Of a DNA stretch of 23,974 bases, positions 14,168-23,974 are shown piece after piece. Source of the stretch: CAZGTQ01 sp964528575 (GTDB lineage Bacteria; Planctomycetota; UBA1135; GCA-002686595); NCBI GenBank assembly GCA_964528575.1, contig CAZGTQ010000367.1, positions 1 to 23,974 of the forward strand. The letters are read 5' to 3'. Each line of letters starts with the position of its first letter. Position 1 is the stretch's first letter. The notes under the pieces are model-generated. The model saw only the letters and a program-made list of their open reading frames with translations. It did no database searches and had not been told where the DNA came from. A program made the translations under genes and the position numbers.

Positions 14168-14884
14168 ATGGCCGGTCGCTTTCTCACGACGCGGTGGAGC
14201 GTCGTGCTCGCCGCCGGCGGCTGCGGGAGCGAGGACGCGCGCGCCGCGCTCGAGCACCTCGCGTCGAGCTACTGGTTCCCGCTCTACGCGTACGTGCGGC
14301 GGCGCGGATTCGGCGAGCACGAGGCGCGCGACCTGACGCAGGGCTTCTTCGCGCTCCTGCTCGAGCGCGACGACCTCGCGTCCGCGTCGCCCGACAAGGG
14401 CCGCTTCCGCGCCTACCTCTTGACCGCGCTCAAGCACTACCTCGCGAACGAGCGCGAGCGCGCCCGCGCCGCCAAGCGCGGCGGCGAACGCCCACCGCTC
14501 TCGCTCGACGCCGCGTCGGCCGACACGGGCTGGGCGCTCGAGCCGCGCGACGACGAGACGCCCGAGCGCGCCTACGAGCGCGCCTGGGCCACCGCGGTGC
14601 TCGAGCGCGCGCTCGAGCGGCTGCGCGAGGACTACGAGCGGCGCGGCGACGCCGCGCTCTTCGAGGCGCTGCGCCCGATCCTCGCCCCCGGCTCCGACGG
14701 GAAGCCGTACGCCGTGATCGCGGCCGAGCTCGGGACGACGGAGGGCGCGCTCAAGGTGGCCGTGCACCGCCTGCGACGTCGCTTCGGCGCGTCCCTGCGG
14801 GCCGAGATCGCCGACACCGTCGCCGACCCCGCCGCGGTCGACGACGAGGTCCACCACCTCTTCCAGGCGCTCGCGGGACCCTGA
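14168..14884 (+). CDS. ECF-type RNA polymerase sigma factor
   Basis: This 238-residue sigma factor begins MAGRFLTTRWSVVLAA. The Trp-rich start, FPLYAYVRRRGFGEHEARDLTQGFF in region 2 (about 30-100) and the closing GRFRAYLLTALKHYLANERERARA block are typical of the planctomycete ECF group encoded next to Hanks kinases. Region 4 spans about 138-210, with helix-turn-helix YAVIAAELGTTEGALKVAVHRLRRRF. There is no membrane segment and no anti-sigma gene; in this group the neighbouring kinase is thought to take over control. The kinase starts 61 bp downstream on the same strand. The upstream terminator and own -10 show that a new transcription unit begins here. ATG 14156 would add MGAL but lies in the -10. 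Confidence 0.9.
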   Translation: MAGRFLTTRWSVVLAAGGCGSEDARAALEHLASSYWFPLYAYVRRRGFGEHEARDLTQGFFALLLERDDLASASPDKGRFRAYLLTALKHYLANERERARAAKRGGERPPLSLDAASADTGWALEPRDDETPERAYERAWATAVLERALERLREDYERRGDAALFEALRPILAPGSDGKPYAVIAAELGTTEGALKVAVHRLRRRFGASLRAEIADTVADPAAVDDEVHHLFQALAGP

Positions 14885-14912
14885 AAGCTGCCGGAAAAGC
14901 CCGCGAGCGCCG

Positions 14913-14918
14913 TAACCT
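14913..14918 (+). promoter_or_regulatory. -10-like TAACCT before the zinc-ribbon kinase
   Basis: TAACCT ends 27 nt before ATG 14946. A transcript starting near 14925 would include AGAAGG (14936-14941) as a weak Shine-Dalgarno 4 nt before the ATG. Co-transcription with the sigma gene is equally possible. Confidence 0.35.
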
Positions 14919-14945
14919 CGCCTCCCGCTCCCTGCAGAAGGCTCC

Positions 14946-17195
<2,250 letters not shown>

Positions 17196-17228
17196 CACAC
17201 GGCGGCCTTGTCGCGCTCGGCGCGCGGC

Positions 17229-17236
17229 GCTATCAC
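17229..17236 (+). promoter_or_regulatory. -10-like GCTATCAC before the small exported protein
   Basis: GCTATCAC ends 6 nt before GTG 17243, the same geometry as at 2840 and 9233, though the last base is C rather than T. It supports the GTG start of the small gene and may drive the downstream kinase too. Confidence 0.35.
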
Positions 17237-17242
17237 GGGGTC

Positions 17243-17434
17243 GTGCCCCTCGCCCGACCCCGTCGCGCAACGAGAACGCCCGCTCTCTCCGTCGTCGCCG
17301 TGCTCGTCCCGGTCGCCTGCACCTGCGCCGCTCCCGCGGACGGCTACGGCGGCTATCCCCCCGCGGTCGCGTCCAACCGATCGGCAGGCGCCGACGAGCT
17401 CCGCCGCTGGTGGGCCGAGCACGGCGCGGACTGA
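17243..17434 (+). CDS. Small exported protein (63 aa)
   Basis: The frame from GTG 17243 begins with a basic stretch (PLARPRRATR), then a hydrophobic segment (about 13-25) ending VPVACTC. The mature part is only about 35 residues (GYGGYPPAVASN..., ending WWAEHGAD). It could be a small secreted protein or lipoprotein; the lipobox is imperfect because proline stands at -3. It lies between two kinase genes, ends 10 bp before the next start, and may be a sensor accessory or simply a passenger. Support comes from its -10-like element and signal-like sequence only. Confidence 0.45.
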   Translation: MPLARPRRATRTPALSVVAVLVPVACTCAAPADGYGGYPPAVASNRSAGADELRRWWAEHGAD

Positions 17435-17444
17435 CGAACGCCCG

Positions 17445-20400
17445 ATGGACGCGCAGCCGCTCTCGGACGAGGCGCTCGCCGCGCTCGAGGCGGAGCTCGA
17501 GGCGCTGAAGGAGCGCCGTCCCGAGCTCGGAGACGAGCTCGAGCGGATCGCGCGCGCATGGCGTCTCGCCGCGGCCGCGCGCGTCGATCCGAGCGCGACG
17601 ATCTCCGCGATCGCCTCGCTCGAGGAGCGCAGCGGCGCGAAGATCGACCCGGCGATCACGCTCGATACCGTTCCTCAGCACGATCCGCAGGCGCTGACCG
17701 AGAGCCTGCTCGAGCGGCTGGCGCAGAGCGCGGGGCCGTCGCGCTACCGCCTCGACGGCGAGGTCGGCCGCGGCGGCATGGGCGCGGTGCTGCGCGTCTG
17801 GGACGGCGGCCTGCGCCGCGCGGTCGCGATGAAGGTGCTGCTCGGCGGCGACCCGACGCCGAGCGCCACCGCGCTCTCGCGCTTCCTCGAGGAAGCGCAG
17901 ATCACCGGGCAGCTCGAGCACCCCGGCATCGTGCCCGTCCACGAGCTCGGCCTCGACCCGAGCGGGCGCGCGTTCTTCACGATGCGGCTCGTGCGCGAAG
18001 GACGCACGTTCGCCGACGTCCTGACGCTCGTTGCGGCCGAGACGGACGGTTGGAGTCGCACCCGCGCGCTCGAGGTGCTGCTCAAGGTCTGCGACGCGAT
18101 CGGCTTCGCGCACGCGAAGAACGTCGTCCACCGCGACCTCAAGCCGTCCAACGTCATGGTCGGTCCGTTCGGCGTGGTCTACGTCGTCGACTGGGGCCTC
18201 GCGAAGGTCCTCGGACGCGACGGCGAGCCGCTCGAGCGGGCGGCCGGCGGACGCCGCTCGACGCGCGCGATCGAGACCGAGCGCGGCACATCCGCGTCCG
18301 CGCTGCGCACGCGCGACGGCGTGCTCCTCGGCACGCCGGTCTACATGTCGCCCGAGCAGGCCCGCGGCGACGTCGGCGCGGTCGATCGGCGCGCGGACGT
18401 CTACGCGATCGGCGCGATGCTCTACGAGCTCCTGACCGGAAGGATGCCGTACCTCGCGCCGGGCGAGAACGTGCCGCCCGCCGCCGTCGTCGCGCGCCTG
18501 CTCGCCGGCCCGCCGGAGCCGATCGCCTCGCTCGCCCCCGACGCGCCCGCCGAGCTCGTCGCGATCTGCGAGCGCGCGATGGCGCGCGAGCCGGACCGAC
18601 GCTACGCGAACGTCGCCCGGCTCGGCGCCGATCTGCGCGCGTTCCTCGAGCAGCGCGTCGTGAGCGCGTACGCGACCGGCGCGTTCGCCGAGTTCCGCAA
18701 GTGGGTCGTGCGCAACCGCGCGACCGCGGCCTCGCTCGCGGCGGCGCTCCTGCTGTTGATCGCCGGCTTCGTGACGAGCTCGACGCTGTGGGCGCGAGCG
18801 AAGGAGAGCGAGACGCTGGCGCTCGAGCAGAAGGGGCGCGCCGACGCGGAGGCCGCGCGCGCGCTCGCCGAGGCCGAGACGAGCCAGCGCGTCGTCGCGT
18901 TCCTGACCGACATGTTCGAGCAGCAGGATCCCGACCGCGCGCGCGGCGAGCGCGTGACCGTGAAGGAGGTGCTCGACGTCGCGGCGGCGCGCATCCGCGG
19001 CGAGCTCGAGGACCAACCGGCGGTGCGCATGGCGCTGCTCGCCTCGATGAGCGCGGTGTATCGCTCCCTCGGCCTCGACGATCGCGCGCGCCCGCTCGCC
19101 GAGGAGGCCGCGCGGCTCGCGGCCGAGCTGCACGGCGACGAGAGCCGCGAGGCGGTGCTCGCGCGCCTCGAGCTCGCGCGGCTCGACGACGCGGCGGCAC
19201 GCTACGACGAGGCGCGAGCGGCGTACGAGGCCGCGCTCGCTTTCCTGGAGCGGACCGACGGATCGAACGCGCTGGAGACGTCGCGCGTGCGCGCCGAGCT
19301 CGGCGGGCTGCTCGCGGAGCTCGGCGACGTCTCCGCCGCGGAGTCGAGCCTGCGCGCGCGGCTCGACGTGCTCGCGGCGGAAGAAGGCGAGGGCTCGGTC
19401 GCGTGGCTGCACGGGCTCGAGTCGCTCGGCAACGAGCTGATGGCGCAGGGCCGGCTCGACGAGGCCGAGCCGCTCATGCTCCGCGCGCTCGAGGGGCTGC
19501 GCGAGCGCCTCGGCCGCGACCACCCGCGCACGGCCGTCGCGACGGGACGCTTCGGGCACCTGAAAGTGCTGCGCGGCGAGTACGACGAGGCGCGCGCGCT
19601 GATCGAGGAAGGGCTCGAGACGCAGCGGGCCGCGCTCGGCGACGATCACCCGCGCACGCTCGCGAGTCGCGCGCGGCTCGGCTCGGTGACGCACCAGCAA
19701 GGCGATTACGCGCAGGCCGAGCGGATCCAACGCGACGTGCTCGAGGCACGCACGCGCGTGCTCGGCCCGCACCATCCGGACACGCTCGCGTCGCGCTTCG
19801 ACGTCGCGGTCGCGGTGCGCAACCTCGGCCGCCCCGCCGAGGCCGAGGCGCTGCTGCGCGAGGCGCTCGCCGGCCTCGAGGCGACCTACGGCGAGCGGCA
19901 CCCGAAGACCGCGGGCGTGCGTCTCGAGCTCGGTCGCGTGGCGGACGTGCTCGGGCGTCTCGAGGAGGCCGAGGAGCTCCTGCGCGGCGCGGTCGAGGAT
20001 CTCACCGCGACCGTCGGCCCCGACGAGCAGCGCACGCTGATCGCCAAGGGCGCGCTCGCGGTGGTCCTGCGGCGGAGGGACCTGGTCGACGAAGCGATCG
20101 CGCTCCTGCGCGACGTGCTCGCCGTCCACCGGCGGACGCTCGACGAGCGCAACCCCGCGCTCCTCTCGTCGCTCGGCCTGCTCGGCGTGTTCCTGTTCGA
20201 CGAGGATCCGGCGGAAGCGGAGGCGCTCTTCCGCGAGGCGCTCGCGGGCCAGCGCGCGGTGCTGGGCGCGCGCCACCCGGAGACGACGTCGACCGTCAAC
20301 AACCTCGGGATGCTCTACGAGCGGCTGGGACGGCTCGAGGAGGCCGAGCCGCTCCTGCGCGAGGCGTACGAGGCGAACCGCGCCCAGTTCGGCGCGGTTC

Positions 20401-21065
20401 ACCCGGAGACCGCGACGAACGCGACGAACCTCGCGCTCCTGCTCGGCACCCTCGGCCGCGAGGACGAGTCCATCGCGCTGCACCGCGAGGCGTTCGAGGC
20501 GTCTCGCTCGACGCTCGGCGAGCGCCATCCGAAGACGATCGCGCGGCGGCGCATGCTCGGCGGTGCTCTGGTCGCGACGGGCGACCTCGACGAGGCGGAG
20601 CCGCTGCTGCGCGAGGGGCTCGAGCTGGCGCGGGACGCGCTCGGAGAGCGCGACGACGAGACCCTCGAGCACCGCCGCCAGCTCGCTGTGCTGCTGCTCG
20701 ACCGCGGCGACGCGGCCGCGGCGGTGCGCGAGCTCGAGAGCGTGCTCGCCGCCGAACGCGAGCGCGGCGACCCGATCCGCGTCGTCTTCGCGCTCAGCGA
20801 CCTCGGCAACGCGCTCGAGCCGGCCGGCGAGCACGAGGCGGCGGCGGCGCGCTTCCGCGAGGCGTGGACGACGGCGGGCGAGCTGTGGCCCGACGGGCAC
20901 CACGAGGTGCTGCTCGCGCTCGACGGGCTCGTCCGCTCGCTCGTCGCGCTCGGCCGCTTCGCCGAGGCGGAGCCGCTCGCCGAGCGCCTCGTCGAGCGCA
21001 CGCCCGCGAACGCCGAGCGCGCCGAGGCGCGGCGGGCGCTGCTCGAGCGAGCGCGCGGCGAGTGA
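17445..21065 (+). CDS. Serine/threonine kinase with C-terminal kinesin-light-chain-type TPRs
   Basis: This 1206-residue protein has a leucine-rich helical N-terminus (about 1-95). The kinase domain at about 101-400 has GRGGMG (108-113), Lys130, HRDLKPSN (229-236), DWG (249-251) in place of DFG, and MSPEQ. The DWG variant is common in planctomycete kinases and keeps the metal-binding aspartate. One membrane segment lies at about 428-447. A predicted extracytoplasmic or cytoplasmic array of about fifteen 42-residue TPRs follows (about 490-1180), with the motif LGxxHPxTLxxxxxLGxxxxxxGxxxEAE of kinesin-light-chain-like repeats. These arrays bind proteins, so the kinase may be recruited to a complex. 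It starts 10 bp after the small gene with no clear Shine-Dalgarno, suggesting co-transcription. The long antisense frame across it is a GC-codon shadow. Confidence 0.9.
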   Translation: MDAQPLSDEALAALEAELEALKERRPELGDELERIARAWRLAAAARVDPSATISAIASLEERSGAKIDPAITLDTVPQHDPQALTESLLERLAQSAGPSRYRLDGEVGRGGMGAVLRVWDGGLRRAVAMKVLLGGDPTPSATALSRFLEEAQITGQLEHPGIVPVHELGLDPSGRAFFTMRLVREGRTFADVLTLVAAETDGWSRTRALEVLLKVCDAIGFAHAKNVVHRDLKPSNVMVGPFGVVYVVDWGLAKVLGRDGEPLERAAGGRRSTRAIETERGTSASALRTRDGVLLGTPVYMSPEQARGDVGAVDRRADVYAIGAMLYELLTGRMPYLAPGENVPPAAVVARLLAGPPEPIASLAPDAPAELVAICERAMAREPDRRYANVARLGADLRAFLEQRVVSAYATGAFAEFRKWVVRNRATAASLAAALLLLIAGFVTSSTLWARAKESETLALEQKGRADAEAARALAEAETSQRVVAFLTDMFEQQDPDRARGERVTVKEVLDVAAARIRGELEDQPAVRMALLASMSAVYRSLGLDDRARPLAEEAARLAAELHGDESREAVLARLELARLDDAAARYDEARAAYEAALAFLERTDGSNALETSRVRAELGGLLAELGDVSAAESSLRARLDVLAAEEGEGSVAWLHGLESLGNELMAQGRLDEAEPLMLRALEGLRERLGRDHPRTAVATGRFGHLKVLRGEYDEARALIEEGLETQRAALGDDHPRTLASRARLGSVTHQQGDYAQAERIQRDVLEARTRVLGPHHPDTLASRFDVAVAVRNLGRPAEAEALLREALAGLEATYGERHPKTAGVRLELGRVADVLGRLEEAEELLRGAVEDLTATVGPDEQRTLIAKGALAVVLRRRDLVDEAIALLRDVLAVHRRTLDERNPALLSSLGLLGVFLFDEDPAEAEALFREALAGQRAVLGARHPETTSTVNNLGMLYERLGRLEEAEPLLREAYEANRAQFGAVHPETATNATNLALLLGTLGREDESIALHREAFEASRSTLGERHPKTIARRRMLGGALVATGDLDEAEPLLREGLELARDALGERDDETLEHRRQLAVLLLDRGDAAAAVRELESVLAAERERGDPIRVVFALSDLGNALEPAGEHEAAAARFREAWTTAGELWPDGHHEVLLALDGLVRSLVALGRFAEAEPLAERLVERTPANAERAEARRALLERARGE

Positions 21066-21082
21066 CGCGCCCGCGGCCGGCG

Positions 21083-21090
21083 CGTAGGCT
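21083..21090 (+). promoter_or_regulatory. -10-like CGTAGGCT before the membrane protein-GMC-epimerase operon
   Basis: TAGGCT ends 9 nt before GTG 21100 in the 34-bp gap after the TPR kinase. Transcription would start within a few bases of the start codon. No Shine-Dalgarno is present. Confidence 0.4.
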
Positions 21091-21099
21091 GTCGGCCCG

Positions 21100-21507
21100 G
21101 TGAGCGAGCTGCGAGCAGAAGCCCGCGCGTTCGGGCGCTACCTCCTCGGCGTCGAGCCCGCAGACGGGCCGGTCGAGCGCTATGCGGCCGCGTGCGGTGC
21201 GCTCTTCGACGGCGAGCCCGAGCCGCGCGACGCGTCGCTCGTCGCGTTCGCGCGGGCGCACCCGTGGTCGCTCGGCCCGCTCGACGCCGCGCTGAGCCTC
21301 GCGCGGCGCGACGCGCTCCTGCGGCGCAAGCTCGTCGTGCTGCTCGCGTGCCTCGAAGCGTCGCCGGACCACGTCGCGCAGCTCGACGACCGCACGCCGG
21401 GCCCGCTCGGCGCGGCGCTGGGCCTCGCCGGTCTCGGCGCGCGCGCGGCGGCGAAGCTCGCGGTCGGCCTCGTCCTCGTGGCGCTCGTCGGGCGGCGCGG
21501 GCGATGA
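21100..21507 (+). CDS. Hypothetical protein with C-terminal hydrophobic segment
   Basis: This 135-residue protein starts at GTG 21100. The first 100 residues are a helical, Ala/Arg/Glu-rich domain (VERYAAACGALF, RRDALLRRKLVVLLACLEASP). Residues about 103-130 are hydrophobic and could be one membrane segment, ending RRGR. Its TGA overlaps the ATG of the GMC oxidoreductase as ATGA, which shows tight translational coupling, and I infer a common pathway or complex. No domain is recognised. Its position immediately before a GMC-type oxidoreductase and epimerase suggests a membrane adaptor in surface-carbohydrate or lipid metabolism. Confidence 0.65.
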   Translation: MSELRAEARAFGRYLLGVEPADGPVERYAAACGALFDGEPEPRDASLVAFARAHPWSLGPLDAALSLARRDALLRRKLVVLLACLEASPDHVAQLDDRTPGPLGAALGLAGLGARAAAKLAVGLVLVALVGRRGR

Positions 21508-23120
21508 GCGCGGGCGAGATCGTCGACGCGCTCGTCGTCGGCTCGGGCGCGAGCGCGGTGCACGCGGCGTGGCCGCTGGTCGAGGCGGGGCTCTCGGTGC
21601 GCATGCTCGACGTCGGCCACCGCGACGACGCGTACGCGCCGCTCGTGCCCGACCTGCCGTTCCGCGAGGCGCGCGCGAGCGACGCGCGGCAGCATCGCTG
21701 GATCCTCGGCGACGCGTTCGAGGGGATCGATCTGCGCGGCACCGGACCCGGCGCGCAGCTCACGCCGCCGCGCCAGTTCGTCGCGCGCGAGGCCCAGGCG
21801 CGCACGCCGGTCGAGTCGACGACGTTCTTCCCGATCGAGAGCCTCGCCGCGGGCGGCCTCGCGGGCGCGTGGGGCGCCGGCTGCCCGCCGTTCGACGACG
21901 CGGACCTCGCGGACCTGCCGATCGGGACGCGCGACCTCGCTCCGCACTACGAGCGCGTCGCCGCGCGCATCGGCGTGAGCGGCCCGCAGGGCGACCTCGC
22001 GCCGCTCGTCGCGCCGCTCGATGCGCTGCAGCCGCCGCTCGCGGTCGACGCGAACGCGCGCGCGCTGCTGCGCAGCTACGAACGGCGGCGCGCGGGGCTC
22101 GCGCGCGCGGGTTTCCGGCTCGGACGGCCGCGTCTCGCGCTCTTGTCCGAGCCGCTCGGCGAGCGCGAGGCGTGCCGCTACCACGACATGGAGTTCTGGA
22201 GCGACGCCGGCCGCAGCGTCTATCGGCCGCGGTGGACGCTCGACGAGCTCGAACGGCGGCCGCGGTTCGAGCTGCGCGCGGGGAGCTTCGTCGAGCGCTT
22301 CGTCGAGCGCGCGGACGGGACGGTCGAGGTCGTCGCGCGCGTGGCGGGCGGCGGCGAGGAGCGGCACCACGCGCGCGCGCTCGTGCTCGGCGCGGGCGCC
22401 CTCGGCACGGCGCGCATCGTCCTGCGCTCCCTCGACCTGTACGGCACGCGCGTGCCGCTCGTGTGCAATCCGCACACGTATGCGCCGCTGTTGAACCTCG
22501 CGATGCTCGGCCGCGCGGCGGTCGAGCCGTGCCACAGCCTCGCGCAGCTCTGTTTCGCGCAGACGGACGCCGAGGCGGGCATCACGCTCGGCCACGTGTA
22601 CTCGTACGGCTCGCTGCTCTTGTTCCGGCTCGTCAAGGACTCGCCGCTCGCCGCGCGCGAGAGCTTGCGCGCGTTCCGTCTCTTGCGCACGGCGCTGACG
22701 ATCCTGATCGTGCAGCACGCGGATGCGCCGAGCGAGCGCAAGGCCTGCGCGCTCGTCCGAGGGACCGGTGGCGCGCCCGACCGGCTCGCGATCGACTACG
22801 CGCTCGAGTCGGACGACGAGCGACGCATCGACCGGATCGAGCGCGCGATCCTGCGCGCGTTCCGCCGGCTCGCGTGCGTCGCGCTCGGCCGCGTGCGGCC
22901 CGGCCACGCGGCGAGCATCCACTACGCGGGCACGTTCCCCCACAGCGCCGAGCCGCGCGAGCGCACGTGCGACCCGTACGGGCTGCTGCGCGGGACGCGC
23001 GCGGTGCACCTCGTCGACGGCTCGACGTTCGCGAGCCTGCCGTCGAAGGGCCTGACGTTCACGATGATGGCGAACGCCGACCGGATCGGGTGCGCGCTCG
23101 CGCGCAGGCTCTCGTCGTGA
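21504..23120 (+). CDS. GMC-like FAD-dependent oxidoreductase
   Basis: This 538-residue protein begins with a Rossmann FAD-binding motif, ALVVGSGASAVHAAW (GxGxxx at 13-18). It ends with the GMC C-terminal region: His473 in SIHYAGTFPHS and the closing VDGSTFASLPSKGLTFTMMANADRIG, where the motif VxDxSxFPSxPxxN is recognisable but lacks the usual NPT. GMC members oxidise alcohols or sugars; this shorter form, next to an epimerase, resembles those in exopolysaccharide or glycolipid loci. No Tat or Sec signal is seen, so it is cytosolic. Coupled by ATGA to the preceding gene; its TGA overlaps the next start as GTGA. Substrate unknown. Confidence 0.85.
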   Translation: MSAGEIVDALVVGSGASAVHAAWPLVEAGLSVRMLDVGHRDDAYAPLVPDLPFREARASDARQHRWILGDAFEGIDLRGTGPGAQLTPPRQFVAREAQARTPVESTTFFPIESLAAGGLAGAWGAGCPPFDDADLADLPIGTRDLAPHYERVAARIGVSGPQGDLAPLVAPLDALQPPLAVDANARALLRSYERRRAGLARAGFRLGRPRLALLSEPLGEREACRYHDMEFWSDAGRSVYRPRWTLDELERRPRFELRAGSFVERFVERADGTVEVVARVAGGGEERHHARALVLGAGALGTARIVLRSLDLYGTRVPLVCNPHTYAPLLNLAMLGRAAVEPCHSLAQLCFAQTDAEAGITLGHVYSYGSLLLFRLVKDSPLAARESLRAFRLLRTALTILIVQHADAPSERKACALVRGTGGAPDRLAIDYALESDDERRIDRIERAILRAFRRLACVALGRVRPGHAASIHYAGTFPHSAEPRERTCDPYGLLRGTRAVHLVDGSTFASLPSKGLTFTMMANADRIGCALARRLSS

Positions 23121-23974
23121 GCGAGCGCGGCACGGTCGCGATCACGGGCGCGGATGGCCTCGTCGGCGGCCATCTCGCGCAGCACCTCGCATCGCGCGGA
23201 TGGAGCGCGCGCTCGCTCGTTCGCGACCCTGCGGGCGCGTCGGAGCGCTTCCGTTGCGCGTTGCCCGACGAGATCGACGAAGCGGGGATCGCAGGCGCGG
23301 ACTGGCTCGTGCATTGCGCATACACGAGTCGCTTCCGCACGCTCGCCGAGGCGCGGCGCACGAACGAGGAGGGCACCGCGCGCGTGCTCGCACTGTGCCG
23401 CGCGCACGGCGTACGGTTCTGCTTCGTGTCGACGACGTCGGCGCACGAGGGCGCGCTGTCGTACTACGGCCGGAGCAAGCTCGCGCTCGAGCGCTCGCTC
23501 GAGCCGGAGCGCGATCTCGTGATCCGCCCCGGCCTCGTGCTCGCGCCGAGCGGCGGAGGCCTCTTCGCGCGCATCCGCGCGTCGCTCGAGCGTACGGCCC
23601 TCGTCCCGCTCTTCGACGGCGGCCGCCAGCGCGTGCAGACGGTCCACGTGCGCGACCTGTGCGCCGCATTCGAGCGCGCGCTCGCGGACGAGCGCACGGG
23701 CACCTTCGTGGTCGCCGAGCCCGATGGTCTCGAGCTGCGCGAGCTGTTCGCGCTCACGGCGAGGCTGCTCGGCGTCCGCGCGCGCTTCGTCCCACTCCCG
23801 AGCGCCCCGGTGCTGCTCGCGCTGCGCGCGGCCGAGCGGCTGCGCATCCCGCTCCCGATCTCGTCGGAGAACCTCCTCGGCCTGCGCTCGCTGCGCGTGA
23901 TGCCCTCGCGCGCGGACCTCGACTCGCTCGGCGTACGCGCGCGCCCCGCGGCGGAGTCGCTCGCGGCGATCCTG
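23117..23974 (+). CDS. NAD-dependent epimerase/dehydratase (3' end outside window)
   Basis: The frame starts at GTG 23117, overlapping the GMC stop as GTGA, and runs to the window edge (286 codons), so the end is missing. The N-terminus has the extended short-chain dehydrogenase motif TGADGLVGG (GxxGxxG). The catalytic Tyr/Lys appear as YYGRSK, preceded by VSTTSA, the usual active-site Ser/Thr strand. Nucleotide-sugar epimerases, reductases and ketoreductases share this layout; which one this is cannot be told. Together with the GMC gene it suggests oxidation and then reduction or epimerisation of a sugar or lipid. Confidence 0.85.
   Translation, partial: MSERGTVAITGADGLVGGHLAQHLASRGWSARSLVRDPAGASERFRCALPDEIDEAGIAGADWLVHCAYTSRFRTLAEARRTNEEGTARVLALCRAHGVRFCFVSTTSAHEGALSYYGRSKLALERSLEPERDLVIRPGLVLAPSGGGLFARIRASLERTALVPLFDGGRQRVQTVHVRDLCAAFERALADERTGTFVVAEPDGLELRELFALTARLLGVRARFVPLPSAPVLLALRAAERLRIPLPISSENLLGLRSLRVMPSRADLDSLGVRARPAAESLAAIL

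Overview
The window is about 24 kb of very GC-rich bacterial DNA, densely coding on both strands. Two ECF sigma factors, three large serine/threonine kinases (one with duplicated RDD membrane domains, one with TPRs), a thioredoxin-like protein with a helical tail and a propeller lipoprotein all point to Planctomycetota or a close high-GC relative. That assignment is inferred from gene content, since no rRNA or other marker is present.

Left part (1-5766). A Tat-exported protein (start only, minus strand) lies downstream of a sigma factor that appears fused to a transmembrane segment and several carboxypeptidase-regulatory-like beta domains. A kinase-RDD-pseudokinase-RDD protein is transcribed divergently from it.

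Aspartate pathway (5802-9103). asd on the minus strand diverges from a fused aspartokinase/homoserine dehydrogenase on the plus strand. The fusion has no room for ACT feedback domains. In front of it is a long leader with a 61-codon ORF containing four Thr-Thr-Val repeats. The ORF's stop overlaps the thrA start, and part of its repeat is complementary to the thrA ribosome binding site. This resembles a threonine-sensing leader peptide. A 10-bp inverted repeat with arms 31 bp apart lies between the two genes.

Middle (9247-14077). A GATase, an MBL-fold hydrolase and an LEA14-like lipoprotein form an operon that converges on a propeller lipoprotein. Next comes the most striking gene: a thioredoxin/TlpA-like protein whose first active-site cysteine codon is TGA (W-TGA-G-P-C-K). 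The frame continues intact for 271 more codons, and a perfect hairpin with a G-starting loop lies 33 nt beyond the TGA. It is best read as a selenoprotein. A strong intrinsic terminator follows.

Right part (14168-23974). A second ECF sigma factor is followed by a zinc-ribbon kinase, a small exported protein and a kinase-TPR protein, a signalling cluster of planctomycete type. Last is a tightly overlapping chain of a small membrane protein, a GMC-like oxidoreductase and an NAD-dependent epimerase that runs off the end.

Many genes have a TANNNT hexamer, often preceded by GC, ending 6-10 nt before the start codon and no Shine-Dalgarno. This suggests leaderless or nearly leaderless mRNAs and was used to choose several starts. 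No tRNA, rRNA, CRISPR or insertion sequence was seen.
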